Shown: positions 53,300 through 61,727 of the stretch, piece by piece
Layout: every line of letters starts with the position of its first letter
Numbering within the stretch: position 1 is the stretch's first letter
Origin: Nitrospirota bacterium
GTDB lineage: Bacteria > Nitrospirota_A > Leptospirillia > Leptospirillales > Leptospirillaceae
Length of the DNA: 64,000 bases
Direction of reading: 5' to 3'
NCBI GenBank assembly: GCA_021844645.1
Contig: JAKBTA010000001.1
Span: 27,184 to 91,183, forward strand
Notes under the pieces: generated by a model
Database searches by the model: none
The model's input: only the letters and a program-made list of their open reading frames with translations
Told to the model about the DNA's origin: nothing
Translations under genes and position numbers: made by a program

Positions 53300-53767
53300 A
53301 TGAATCAATTACCGATGACCAAAGAGGGGTATGATAAACTGGTAGAGGAGCTTGATCGGCTGAAACATGTGGAGCGTCCCAAAAATATTGCGGATATTGC
53401 TGAGGCGCGTGCCCATGGAGATCTTTCAGAAAATGCCGAGTATCATGCAGCGAAAGAACGGCAGGGTTTCCTGGGATCCAGAATTCAGGAGCTCGAACAG
53501 AAAATCTCTTCTGCCATCATTGTATCTTCAGCTCATCAGGACCCATCAAGGGTTACTTTTGGTGCGACCGTCAAGCTTGTTTCAACGACGGGAGAGGAAA
53601 AGCGCTATACGCTGGTTGGACAGGAAGAAGTTGACCTGAAGCTTGGGAAAATATCAATCCAGTCTCCTGTGGGAAAGGCCTTGATCGGCCACTCGAAGGG
53701 AGAAAGCGTCACGATCCGCATTCCATCGGGAGAAGTTGTATACTCCATTGAGGAAATCCTCTACTAG
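53300..53767 (+). CDS. greA: Transcription elongation factor GreA
   Basis: A 155-residue protein that reactivates backtracked RNA polymerase by stimulating transcript cleavage. The N-terminal coiled coil (MTKEGYDKLVEELDRLKHVERP, then EARAHGDLSENAEYHAAKERQGFLGSRI) carries the tip acids D and E; the C-terminal FKBP-like domain has VGQEEVDLKLGKISIQSPVGKALIG. The ATG at 53300 has a GAGAAG site. It follows carB by 59 bases. Confidence 0.95.
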   Translation: MNQLPMTKEGYDKLVEELDRLKHVERPKNIADIAEARAHGDLSENAEYHAAKERQGFLGSRIQELEQKISSAIIVSSAHQDPSRVTFGATVKLVSTTGEEKRYTLVGQEEVDLKLGKISIQSPVGKALIGHSKGESVTIRIPSGEVVYSIEEILY

Positions 53768-53782
53768 ATTTGAGGCGACATC

Positions 53783-53917
53783 ATGCAAACCCCGATGGAC
53801 AGCAAAAAGTGGATAACAATTGTCGTCGTGATCCTGACGATTCTTGTTCCCACTTTTGTGATTATCTTTAATGCTTATTACGGCTTTTCTCTTTACCACA
53901 AGGTGATGGGCCAATAA
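53783..53917 (+). CDS. 44-residue single-helix membrane peptide
   Basis: ATG at 53783, GAGG eight bases upstream, stop TAA at 53915. It has a polar N-terminus (MQTPMDSKK), a strong membrane helix (ITIVVVILTILVPTFVIIF) and a short C-terminal part with Tyr and His. It is 15 bases behind greA and before an AT-rich regulatory region. No family known to me; small single-helix proteins of this kind often modulate larger membrane complexes. Confidence 0.6.
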   Translation: MQTPMDSKKWITIVVVILTILVPTFVIIFNAYYGFSLYHKVMGQ

Positions 53918-53955
53918 CCGTTTCCGCGTTCACGTGTTCTGTATCAATTCGGGAT

Positions 53956-53974
53956 AACACTTTTAAAATGTGTT
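53956..53974. promoter_or_regulatory. Palindrome, possible enhancer site for the sigma54 promoter
   Basis: AACACTTTTAAAATGTGTT is a nearly perfect 19-base palindrome with AACAC/GTGTT arms. Its centre lies about 110 bases before the transcription start expected from the -24/-12 promoter at 54050, a usual distance for an activator binding site. It is also close to an alternative -10 box TATAAT (53984-53989). Confidence 0.4.
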
Positions 53975-54049
53975 TCATTTTGATATAATTCTTTCGTCTG
54001 AACGTTTTGTGTTTTTAAGAAATCATTATTTTAGAAATAGTTAATTTTT

Positions 54050-54065
54050 TGGCATGGGTATTGCT
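54050..54065 (+). promoter_or_regulatory. Sigma54 (-24/-12) promoter
   Basis: TGGCATGGGTATTGCT: TGGCA and TTGCT elements with GG and GC exactly ten bases apart, the sigma54 consensus. The region upstream is very AT-rich. The first gene behind it starts at 54122. Two sigma54 activators are coded in the window (11583 and 60088), but neither is adjacent. Confidence 0.65.
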
Positions 54066-54121
54066 ATTATATCGTTGAGTGAAGTTCTGGATTGTCTGAT
54101 GACAATAGACGGAGGTCAGCG

Positions 54122-54319
54122 ATGGAGTGCCCAAGATGCCATACGGAGATGTTTGAGGAAGAGTTTAACGATTTAAATGACGATACGGGTTATTTGGGTT
54201 TCCGGGGTTGGAGATGCATCCTCTGTGGGGAGATTGTGGATTCCGTGATCCTCTCCAACAGGAAGCGAAGACCTGCTCCTATGGTAGGTCGAAATCGTAA
54301 AATCATGGCATATAACTAA
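54122..54319 (+). CDS. Small zinc-ribbon protein, unknown
   Basis: A 65-residue protein with CPRCHTEM near the N-terminus and CILCGEIVD at about residues 33-41, a four-cysteine zinc ribbon. The C-terminus is basic (NRKRRPAPMVGRNRK), suggesting nucleic acid contact. GGAGG is seven bases before the ATG. It is the first gene behind the sigma54 promoter and is followed after 37 bases by the IscA/ErpA-type gene. Similar small proteins occur in several bacteria with no assigned role. Confidence 0.75.
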   Translation: MECPRCHTEMFEEEFNDLNDDTGYLGFRGWRCILCGEIVDSVILSNRKRRPAPMVGRNRKIMAYN

Positions 54320-54356
54320 ATTATTCAAACGGAATCACAACAGGAGGATATGATAT

Positions 54357-54680
54357 ATGATCAGCATGTCAGAAAAAGCAGTTGAGAAAGTCAGTGAATA
54401 TCTGACTTCAGAAAACAAGGTCGGTTATGGTCTTCGCGTTTATGTCTCCGGCGGTGGTTGCCATGGCTTTCAATATGGGATGGCCTTTGAAGAGGCTCCC
54501 GGTGAAATGGACCAGATCATTGAAGAGTCTGGTGTAAAACTCTTTATTGATGCACAAAGCTACCCGTTGCTTGACGGTGCGGAAGTCGACTATGTCGAGA
54601 ATCTCTATGGATCGGGTTTTGCAATCAAGAATCCAAACGCCAAGAGTTCTTGTGGTTGTGGAAGCTCTTTTTCAACCTAG
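54357..54680 (+). CDS. A-type iron-sulfur carrier (IscA/ErpA/HesB family)
   Basis: A 107-residue protein. The three family cysteines are present: GGGCHGFQYGM (about residue 35) and CGCG near the C-terminus (SSCGCGSSF). VDAxSYPLLDGAEVDYVENLYGSGFAIKNPNA-type blocks are conserved. A-type carriers bring [4Fe-4S] or [2Fe-2S] clusters to apoproteins. GGAGG stands upstream. With the zinc-ribbon gene it seems to be under the -24/-12 promoter. ErpA, IscA and nif-type HesB cannot be separated with certainty; ErpA is most likely. Confidence 0.88.
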   Translation: MISMSEKAVEKVSEYLTSENKVGYGLRVYVSGGGCHGFQYGMAFEEAPGEMDQIIEESGVKLFIDAQSYPLLDGAEVDYVENLYGSGFAIKNPNAKSSCGCGSSFST

Positions 54681-54732
54681 GTTGAAGGAAGTTCGTCCGT
54701 TTCAGGTTTTTCTCTTTGAAGCTTTGTGTAAG

Positions 54733-55329
54733 ATGGGGAGTCCTTTGTTTTTTGGAGGGCTCCTCTTTTTTTGTCTTTTATTTGCCTCATTACCTGGCAT
54801 GTCTGCTCAGGCTTTTTCCGGAGATCTGGCCGATTCCGGTACAGATATTCTGTCCTCGTACATTCTGAATCACAATCGTGTCCACCTGTCCCGCAAGCAG
54901 GCCTGGAAGATTTCTCGTGAAATTGTTCGCCAGTCAGCACTTCTTGGGGTTCCTGTAGATCTTGGTGTTGCCATCATGGAGCGGGAATCTGCTTTTAACC
55001 CGATGGCAATGAACAGGGATTCCGGAGATTATGGACTTTTTCAAATCCATTATGCGTTCTGGAAAAAACATTTTGCCCGCAAAAAGGGATCAAGGCTCTG
55101 GCCCCTTTCTTTTAAGGACTTATACAGGATTGCTGTCAATGTTCGCGTTGGAATGATGATTATTCGGCATGATCTGCTTCTGTCCCACGGGTCAGTCTAC
55201 GGAATGATCGGTCTGTATAGTGGGAGGAAAGGCAACGCCCGTAATGCATATGTCATGGGTGTCTTGGCAAATGAGGAGCGGTTCCGGCTATATCAGCAGA
55301 AAATGGAGGCGTTGGCTCGATTGCGCTAA
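54733..55329 (+). CDS. SLT-type lytic transglycosylase
   Basis: A protein of about 198 residues. A signal-like hydrophobic N-terminus (FFGGLLFFCLLFASLPG, likely cleavage after MSAQA) is followed by a lysozyme-like domain: AIMERESAFNPMAMN holds the catalytic Glu, with GDYGLFQIHYAFW next, and GLYSGRKGNARNAYV near the end. It would cleave peptidoglycan without hydrolysis. The start at 54733 is plausible, but the ribosome site is poor and the frame is open upstream. Confidence 0.82.
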   Translation: MGSPLFFGGLLFFCLLFASLPGMSAQAFSGDLADSGTDILSSYILNHNRVHLSRKQAWKISREIVRQSALLGVPVDLGVAIMERESAFNPMAMNRDSGDYGLFQIHYAFWKKHFARKKGSRLWPLSFKDLYRIAVNVRVGMMIIRHDLLLSHGSVYGMIGLYSGRKGNARNAYVMGVLANEERFRLYQQKMEALARLR

Positions 55330-55345
55330 GATGATTCGGACTGTT

Positions 55346-56719
55346 TCATTGTGAAACAACTCCCTGTTCGGTTGGCTCTATGCGTTCTTTGGGGGCTGAA
55401 GCTCTGTTCCGACCGGAGTATTTTGAGTTGTATAACATTTGGTCAGCGATGGCCAGAAGCCCTGTCAGATGCGGGGCATGCTCCGGGTAGGAGGCGATTC
55501 CTATGCTGACAGTCAGTCTGATGTCCGGGTATTTCAAGAACGTCAGAGACTGGACTCTGCTGAGAATCCTTTCCGAAATGCTTCTTGCTGTTTTTGTGGT
55601 GGTTCCCGGTAAAATGACCAGAAATTCTTCCCCCCCGTAACGCCCTATGCGGTCTTCCGATCGAAGCGCTTCCGAAACACTTTTTGTCAGCTCAATCAGA
55701 ACCTCGTCCCCGGCAAGATGGCCAAACTTGTCATTGATCTTTTTGAAGTGATCGAGATCAATCATGAGGATTGAAAGGTTGTTTCCCTGGAGCTTGGTCT
55801 GGGCGATCTCATTTGAGAGGATTTCTTCGATTGAGGCTCTGTTGTAAGCACCGGTCATTGTATCAAGTTCGGCTTTTTTCTTAAGTGCAAGATGGTTTTT
55901 GTGCAGGGAAAGACTTGTTCCCAAAAGAGGAAAGCAAAGTTCGACCGCATTTTTCATTTCAAGGGTTGTTTTTAATGAGTTGTATTCAAGCGTATCAGGG
56001 ATAACGAGAAGAAAATGCTTGGGGTAAGGGATATGATAGTCAACCGGCAAGAGATAAAAAGGATTGTTCCGGATGAACTCCCTCAGTAGCGGTGGTGCTG
56101 ATGAGGGGGAATGAAGTGTTGTCGGATTCTGGATAAATGGAGGTTCTCTGAAAAAATGTGATGGTAGGGCCAGGTCGTCTTTGGGAAGAAGAAAATTTCC
56201 CTCTATGCTTTTGGCTTCCACCTTCAATGTCTTGGAGTGGGCAGAGGTCTTGAGATAGATAACCCCCCTTGCATTCAGAAAATTCCGTGTTGCAGTCGAA
56301 ATCATTTCGGCAAAAGAAGTTTCTGGCGAACCCAGGCCGGTGATTGTCTGGATAAAGGTCTGCAGTCTGGTCAGGACAGATAAAAGCGAAAACTTTGCGG
56401 TGATTTCATGGCGGAGGAGTTCAATAACGTCAAATGGCAAAACAGGTACGTTTCCGGGGACGCCAGCGGAAGCACGGTCTTCTTCAGCAAGAACGACATA
56501 TGCTTCATTGTGTGTTTTGATTTCTGTCCAGGATTTTCCAAAAGGAATTTGTTCATAGCTTGCAATAAGGCAAAAATCTTCAGAGGGATCAGGATCGATA
56601 AAGGCGGATATTTTAAACTGGGATGCAGAGACCTGCAAGAGCGTTTGAACTGTCTGAACCCATTCCCTCTGAGTTTTTCCTGAAGGTCTGACAATGAGCA
56701 GTGAAAGGGGTTTTTTCAT
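55346..56719 (-). CDS. GGDEF diguanylate cyclase
   Basis: A 457-residue protein. The last 170 residues form a GGDEF domain: LDTMTGAYNRASIEEIL, LMIDLDHFKKINDKFGHLAGD, and RYGGEEFLVILPGT, the active-site GGEEF. The first 285 residues may be a GAF-like sensor (ARGVIYLKTSAHSK) with no membrane helix. An RxxD inhibition site is not obvious in front of GGEEF. It would make cyclic di-GMP. AGGAG precedes the ATG at 56717-56719. Cysteines in the sensor part (FCLIAS) are not arranged as a motif. Confidence 0.9.
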   Translation of the reverse strand: MKKPLSLLIVRPSGKTQREWVQTVQTLLQVSASQFKISAFIDPDPSEDFCLIASYEQIPFGKSWTEIKTHNEAYVVLAEEDRASAGVPGNVPVLPFDVIELLRHEITAKFSLLSVLTRLQTFIQTITGLGSPETSFAEMISTATRNFLNARGVIYLKTSAHSKTLKVEAKSIEGNFLLPKDDLALPSHFFREPPFIQNPTTLHSPSSAPPLLREFIRNNPFYLLPVDYHIPYPKHFLLVIPDTLEYNSLKTTLEMKNAVELCFPLLGTSLSLHKNHLALKKKAELDTMTGAYNRASIEEILSNEIAQTKLQGNNLSILMIDLDHFKKINDKFGHLAGDEVLIELTKSVSEALRSEDRIGRYGGEEFLVILPGTTTKTARSISERILSRVQSLTFLKYPDIRLTVSIGIASYPEHAPHLTGLLAIADQMLYNSKYSGRNRASAPKERIEPTEQGVVSQ

Positions 56720-56776
56720 CAACGCTCCTGAGAAATTTTGCGTGGCATGTTTTGATGCGCATATGCTATCCGGTCA

Positions 56777-58180
56777 TCAGATAGCATCGGTCAAGTCGTC
56801 TACCAGATATTTGAATATTTCTGCAAATGTAGGGTGTATGTGGAGAATCCTCTGGTAGTCGTCAATCGTTGCCCCTAATGCAATTGCAACATGGATCACA
56901 TGGATCAGGTCCGATGCTCCCGGACCGAACATCTCCGCCCCCAGAATCTTGCGATCCTTTTCATCGGCAACAATTTTAAGCCATCCGTCCGTGCGGCGGT
57001 AAACAATGGCTTTCCCAAGATCTGTAAAAGGTATCTTGCCTGTGATGACCGAATATCCCTTGTGAAGAGCTTCATTTTCCGACAAGCCTGAGCGGGCGTA
57101 TTCCGGATCGGTGAATATCGCGATGGGGACCGGTGGTTCAGGGACGGGGAGAGGCTGTTCCCTTGTTGCGTTTTCCCCAGCCATTTCTCCGTGGAATGTT
57201 GCGACATTCAGAACGGGAAGAATCCCTGTGACATCCCCGGCTGCATAAATATCCGGATTGGTTGTCTGGAGCGTGGACAGGACTTTGATAATGCCTTTTT
57301 CTGCGGTTTCAACCCCGGCGGCAGGCAGGTCCAGAATATGTGTGTCGGGCGTCCGTCCAATGGCCGAGAGGAGGCGGTCGAACGGGCAGGAATGTTCCTT
57401 GCCATTATGGATGTAATGCATAATGGGCCCCAAGGGGGTATTCTCCACCCATTCATTTGTAATGCCCATATGAATCGGGAGTCCTCTCGCCCTCAAGGCA
57501 TCAAGATAGGCATCGGAGATCGTCCGATCGAGCCCATGTCCCCATTCCGGATTGATATTGAGGATCGTCACATCTGATCCCATGTTGTGGAGGTACTGTC
57601 CAAGCTCAAGTCCGACCGGGCCAGTTCCGATCACGACAACTTTTTTGGGCAGGATCCTTGTTTCGAGGATATCATCGGAGGTCATGATGTCTTTTGCCTC
57701 AAGTCCCTTGATGTGGGGAAGACGGATCCGGGTTCCTGAGGCGATGATCGCCTTTCTGAACGATATAGGCGCTCCGCTGATACTCCCCTCGTGGGGGCCG
57801 GTAAATCGAAACAGACCTTCGACCAGCGTAATGGATGGATTGTTCAGGATCCCCTGAAGGGCATCATCTGCAAACTCTTTTATCATCCTGTCTTTTGCAT
57901 CGACAATGTAATTCATATCCAGGTCAACTTGCCCGCCGGAAAGCCTTAGCCCCAGTTCCGGAAGCTCAGAGACGATGAGATGTCTGACATGGGCAGAGCG
58001 TAACAATGCCTTGGAGGGCATGCAGCCTTTCAGGATGCAGAGCCCTCCAAAGGGTCCCGGGTCGACAAGAGTTACCCGTGCTCCTTTCCTGGCAGCTGCT
58101 TTTGCAGCATATCGGCCGGCCGATCCCCCACCAATCACCAGAACATCGGTGTTTTCCGGAATGTTTTTGTGTCGGGTCAT
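56777..58180 (-). CDS. Pyridine nucleotide-disulfide oxidoreductase (dihydrolipoamide/mercuric reductase-like)
   Basis: A protein of about 467 residues. VLVIGGGSAGRYAAKAAARKG is the FAD fold, GGLCILKGCMPSK the redox-active disulfide, VVVIGTGPVGLELGQYL the NAD(P) fold, YAAGDVTG the second FAD block, and HIHPTFAEI the C-terminal His-Glu pair. It is closest to dihydrolipoamide dehydrogenase or glutathione/mercuric reductase types; no mer or 2-oxoacid dehydrogenase genes are near. The ATG at 58178-58180 starts at the FAD fold; the frame stays open 102 codons upstream, across the glnA promoter, and that part is not expected to be coding. Confidence 0.85.
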   Translation of the reverse strand: MTRHKNIPENTDVLVIGGGSAGRYAAKAAARKGARVTLVDPGPFGGLCILKGCMPSKALLRSAHVRHLIVSELPELGLRLSGGQVDLDMNYIVDAKDRMIKEFADDALQGILNNPSITLVEGLFRFTGPHEGSISGAPISFRKAIIASGTRIRLPHIKGLEAKDIMTSDDILETRILPKKVVVIGTGPVGLELGQYLHNMGSDVTILNINPEWGHGLDRTISDAYLDALRARGLPIHMGITNEWVENTPLGPIMHYIHNGKEHSCPFDRLLSAIGRTPDTHILDLPAAGVETAEKGIIKVLSTLQTTNPDIYAAGDVTGILPVLNVATFHGEMAGENATREQPLPVPEPPVPIAIFTDPEYARSGLSENEALHKGYSVITGKIPFTDLGKAIVYRRTDGWLKIVADEKDRKILGAEMFGPGASDLIHVIHVAIALGATIDDYQRILHIHPTFAEIFKYLVDDLTDAI

Positions 58181-58373
58181 TTTTCCATTCTTTAATATGT
58201 TGCAAGATTTGTTGGTTTTGTTGAATCTTTTGGCAAATGCCTTCATCCGGATTATCTTAAAGGATTTACTTCCTTTCGTCAGCATCCTGTCAGCTTTGCG
58301 GGTAATAATACGGGAGTTTTCGGGGAGATCTTCACCTGATAGGGAAAGGATTTCATTTTCTTGTAACGGGATC

Positions 58374-58402
58374 TTGACAGTCTCGATTTGAATGCCTAGA
58401 AT
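58374..58402 (+). promoter_or_regulatory. Sigma70-type promoter of glnA
   Basis: TTGACA (58374-58379), 17-base spacer, TAGAAT (58397-58402). Transcription should begin near 58409, so the glnA leader is about 140 bases long and contains the hairpins at 58437-58478. Confidence 0.75.
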
Positions 58403-58436
58403 CCTCCGGAGCGTGGTCCATATTTCCCATCGGTCG

Positions 58437-58478
58437 AAAGACAAAGGCGTCTTTTTGATGAAAGGACGCTTTTTTTGT
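58437..58478 (+). promoter_or_regulatory. Attenuator-like alternative hairpins in the glnA leader
   Basis: AGGCGTC (58445-58451) pairs with GACGCTT (58465-58471), followed by a run of T: an intrinsic terminator placed about 70 bases before glnA. Just before it AAAGAC can pair with GTCTTT, using the GTC of the first arm, so the two hairpins exclude each other. This is the layout of a leader attenuator. The ligand or protein, if any, is unknown. Confidence 0.5.
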
Positions 58479-58547
58479 GTCTCCATCCCAATATTTCAAT
58501 GGGTTTTATCCCATCACCAAGATTGATCAAGAAAGGAGCCCGACTCG

Positions 58548-59957
58548 ATGACACCGAAAGAAGTTCTTGAATTTGCTAAGAAAAACAATGTACAGATTAT
58601 TGATTACCGCTTTACGGATCTTTTTGGTGCATGGCAACATGTTTCGACATCACTTCATGAGTTGACAGAAGAGTCATTTGCTGAAGGCAAGGGGTTTGAT
58701 GGATCGAGCATTCGTGGGTTCCAGGCAATCAATGAGTCCGACATGCTCCTGATTCCTGATCCGGCTTCGGCATTCATGGATCCCTACACTCAGGTGCCAA
58801 CGCTGGTCCTGGTCTGTAACATCAAAGATCCGATCACTGGTGAGTCTTACTCCAGGGATCCCCGCCTGATTGCTCAAAAAGCTGAGTCTTACCTCAAGAA
58901 AGTTGCGGATGTTTCCTATTGGGGACCGGAAGCAGAGTTTTTTGTTTTTGATGATGTGAAGTTTGGGCAGGGATCAAATTACTCCCACTATTCTGTTGAC
59001 TCTTCCGAGGCCATCTGGAACTCCGACCGTGACGAGATGCCAAATCTTGGCTATAAAATCCGCCATAAGGAAGGTTATTTCCCTGTTTCCCCCAATGATA
59101 CCCTCCAGGATCTGCGCTCTGAAATGATCCTGACAATGGAAAAGCTTGGAATCAGAACAGAGGTCCATCATCATGAAGTGGCGACGGCTGGTCAGTGTGA
59201 AATCGACATGCGTTATGACACATTGACCAAAATGGCTGACAGCGTGATGAAATACAAGTATGTCGTTAGAAATACAGCATTAAAATATGGGAAGACGGCC
59301 ACTTTTATGCCAAAGCCCCTTTTCCAGGACAATGGTTCGGGCATGCACTGCCATCAGAGTCTGTGGAAGGGTGGAAAAAACCTCTTTTTCGGAAAAGGTG
59401 GCTACGCTGACCTGTCTGAGATGGCCATTCACTACATTGGCGGTCTTCTGCATCATGCGCCTGCCCTGTTGGCTTTTATTGCACCAACGACAAATTCTTA
59501 CAAGAGACTGGTTCCTGGTTATGAAGCTCCGATCAATCTGGCGTATTCGAAGAGAAATCGCTCCGCCTGTATTCGGATCCCGATGTACTCGAAAAGTGAA
59601 AAAGCCAAGAGAATCGAATTCAGGACCCCGGATCCAAGTGCCAACCCCTATATTGCCTTTTCGGCGATGTTGATGGCGGGTCTTGATGGAATCGAGCGCA
59701 AGCTTGTTCCGCCAGCTCCTCTCGACAAGGATATCTACGAAATGTCAGACAGGGAGAGAAAGAAGATCAAGCAGATGCCAGGAAGTCTCGAGGGCGCACT
59801 TGATGCTCTGGAGAAAGATCATGACTTCCTCCTTAAGGGTGGTGTCTTTACCAAGGATCTGATTGAAGTGTGGATTGCTGAAAAGCGCAAGAGGGATGTC
59901 AATCAGGTTCGACTTCGCCCCCATCCACATGAGTTTTTCCTGTATTATGACGTCTAG
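58548..59957 (+). CDS. glnA: Glutamine synthetase type I
   Basis: A 469-residue GSI enzyme forming glutamine from glutamate, ammonia and ATP. Motifs: [74 protein letters not shown] and [15 protein letters not shown] Tyr in [17 protein letters not shown] matches the adenylylation site of GSI-beta enzymes, so control by GlnE is likely. GAAAGGAG precedes the ATG. A strong terminator follows. Confidence 0.97.
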   Translation: MTPKEVLEFAKKNNVQIIDYRFTDLFGAWQHVSTSLHELTEESFAEGKGFDGSSIRGFQAINESDMLLIPDPASAFMDPYTQVPTLVLVCNIKDPITGESYSRDPRLIAQKAESYLKKVADVSYWGPEAEFFVFDDVKFGQGSNYSHYSVDSSEAIWNSDRDEMPNLGYKIRHKEGYFPVSPNDTLQDLRSEMILTMEKLGIRTEVHHHEVATAGQCEIDMRYDTLTKMADSVMKYKYVVRNTALKYGKTATFMPKPLFQDNGSGMHCHQSLWKGGKNLFFGKGGYADLSEMAIHYIGGLLHHAPALLAFIAPTTNSYKRLVPGYEAPINLAYSKRNRSACIRIPMYSKSEKAKRIEFRTPDPSANPYIAFSAMLMAGLDGIERKLVPPAPLDKDIYEMSDRERKKIKQMPGSLEGALDALEKDHDFLLKGGVFTKDLIEVWIAEKRKRDVNQVRLRPHPHEFFLYYDV

Positions 59958-60000
59958 ACCCGATTTGTGCGTTTTCCTTTAGTATCTGTTTATCCTGTTG

Positions 60001-60029
60001 GCCCGAAGGATTCCCTTCGGGCCTTTTTT
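60001..60029 (+). terminator. Intrinsic terminator of glnA
   Basis: GCCCGAAGG (60001-60009) and CCTTCGGGC (60014-60022) form a perfect 9-bp stem with loop ATTC, followed by CTTTTTTC. It begins 43 bases after the glnA stop. Confidence 0.9.
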
Positions 60030-60087
60030 CTTCTTGCGTTTCTCGTGGTTTCTAATCTTGCTGACCTTTTCGATCAGAAAGGGCTTT

Positions 60088-61710
60088 ATGGAATCCGAAC
60101 ATCAAATTATTCAGGAACTTACAACATTGTTCTCAATCAGCCAGGAGCTTGCAAGCTGCCCTGACCTGGATGTTGCCCTTGTCAAGATCCTTGCCATTCT
60201 TGATCAGAACCTTGGCCTCCACCGAAGTTCCATTCTCCTTGTAAAGGGCGCCTCTGATGAATTGTCGACGGAAATAGCCCATGGGCTTTCCGAGGAAGAA
60301 AAGGAGCGGGGACGTTTTAAAAAAGGCGAAGGTATTACTGGAATGGTTCTGGAAAGTGGTGAGCCGGTCATCGTTCCTGACATTTCCCTTGAGCCCCGAT
60401 TTCTGAACAGAACCGGATCAAGACTCTCCAAAAAGGAAAAAACAGCTTTTATTGCTGTTCCACTGATCTTTCAGGGAAGAAAACTTGGAGTTCTTTCTGC
60501 AGACAGGAGTGCATCTGGAGGCCGTGAGAGTCTGGAAGAGGATGTTCGTTTGTTGACGACAATCAGTTCCATTATGGCTCAGGCTGTTCTTTTGCGGCAT
60601 AGTTTTGATGATGAAAAAAGACGTTTGCAGGATGAAACAACGAGGCTAGAACATGCCCTGAAAAACAGGTACACGATTTCAGGATGGATCGGCCGATCGA
60701 AGCTGGTTGCCCAAATTGCCGAAAGCGTTCACCAAGTGGCGGCAAGCAGAGCGACAGTCTTGATCCTTGGGGAAAGCGGAACGGGAAAGGAAGTTATTGC
60801 AAAGGCAATCCATTTCAATAGCCCCAGAAGCAAAATGCCATTTATACAGATTAACTGTGCCGCCATTCCTGAGACTCTTCTTGAAAGCGAGTTGTTCGGA
60901 CACGAGAAAGGGGCTTTTACTGGAGCGAGCTTGTCGAGACCAGGTCGTTTCGAGGCTGCCAACGAGGGGACAATTTTTCTCGATGAAATTGGGGAAATTC
61001 CTCCTTCCGTCCAGGTAAAGCTCTTGCGAGTTCTTCAGGAGCGTGTTGTCGAAAGAATCGGCTCCAATAGGCCAATTCCAATTGATGTGAGGATTGTTGC
61101 TGCGACCAATCGAAATCTTGACCAGGAGGTCAGGATGAACCGATTCAGGGAAGACCTGTATTATCGGCTGAATGTTATTCCCATCTACCTTCCGCCATTG
61201 AGGCACCGGAAGGAAGATATTCCCCTCCTGCTTGAACATTTCCGCTCAAGGTTCATCGAGGAGAATGGCCGGGATGTCCGGATTTCATCCGATGCGATCG
61301 ATGTCTTTATGGAATATGACTGGCCCGGAAATGTCCGGGAGCTGGAAAATATCGTAGAACGGCTGGTTGTAATGGCCAGGAAAGATGTCATCACTGCAAG
61401 TGATGTGGTCGAGACACTCGCTCTCTTTCCGGTTCATTCCAGTGGTTCTGCGCCGGTTGATGCGAAAGGGGCTCCTTCGGATCCTGGTCTTGCACCCCGG
61501 GATCCGATCCCCTCTCCAAGAGGTTCCTCTGTTCATGAAATCAATGCGGATTTGCCTGACACGATCAGGGAGATCGAGCGCGAGAGAATCGTGAAGGCTC
61601 TTGAACGGTCGGGCGGGGTAAAAACCAGGGCGGCGCTTGCTCTTGGTATTACGACGAGGCAATTGGTTTATAGGATGGAAAAATACGGAATAAGGGGAGC
61701 AGAATCTTAA
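60088..61710 (+). CDS. nifA: NifA-like GAF-domain sigma54-dependent activator
   Basis: A 540-residue enhancer-binding protein. A GAF domain (about residues 20-175: [26 protein letters not shown]) is followed by AAA+ (about 205-435) with [14 protein letters not shown] and FLDEIGE, a linker without cysteines ([15 protein letters not shown]...), and a C-terminal helix-turn-helix [26 protein letters not shown] of the NifA kind (TxRQLxYR). NifA activates nif genes; GAF may bind 2-oxoglutarate. Oxygen-sensitive NifA has a Cys-rich linker; this one does not. The ATG at 60088 follows AAAGGG and lies after the glnA terminator, so it has its own transcription. Its assignment as NifA, rather than another family member, is likely but not proven; no nif structural gene is in the window. 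Confidence 0.78.
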   Translation: MESEHQIIQELTTLFSISQELASCPDLDVALVKILAILDQNLGLHRSSILLVKGASDELSTEIAHGLSEEEKERGRFKKGEGITGMVLESGEPVIVPDISLEPRFLNRTGSRLSKKEKTAFIAVPLIFQGRKLGVLSADRSASGGRESLEEDVRLLTTISSIMAQAVLLRHSFDDEKRRLQDETTRLEHALKNRYTISGWIGRSKLVAQIAESVHQVAASRATVLILGESGTGKEVIAKAIHFNSPRSKMPFIQINCAAIPETLLESELFGHEKGAFTGASLSRPGRFEAANEGTIFLDEIGEIPPSVQVKLLRVLQERVVERIGSNRPIPIDVRIVAATNRNLDQEVRMNRFREDLYYRLNVIPIYLPPLRHRKEDIPLLLEHFRSRFIEENGRDVRISSDAIDVFMEYDWPGNVRELENIVERLVVMARKDVITASDVVETLALFPVHSSGSAPVDAKGAPSDPGLAPRDPIPSPRGSSVHEINADLPDTIREIERERIVKALERSGGVKTRAALALGITTRQLVYRMEKYGIRGAES

Positions 61711-61727
61711 ACTCCCCTTACAGGACT

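Larger units (their letters stand above)
58181..58547 (+). other. 367-base spacer carrying the glnA promoter and leader
   Basis: The minus-strand oxidoreductase and plus-strand glnA diverge here. A near-ideal sigma70 promoter (58374-58402) and a terminator-like leader structure (58437-58478) point to glnA and are listed separately. No other gene was found. Confidence 0.6.

Noticed and set aside
58181..58486. 102-codon N-terminal extension of the pyridine nucleotide-disulfide oxidoreductase
   Set aside because: The extension is not like any domain, crosses the glnA promoter and leader, and the FAD fold begins directly at the ATG at 58180.
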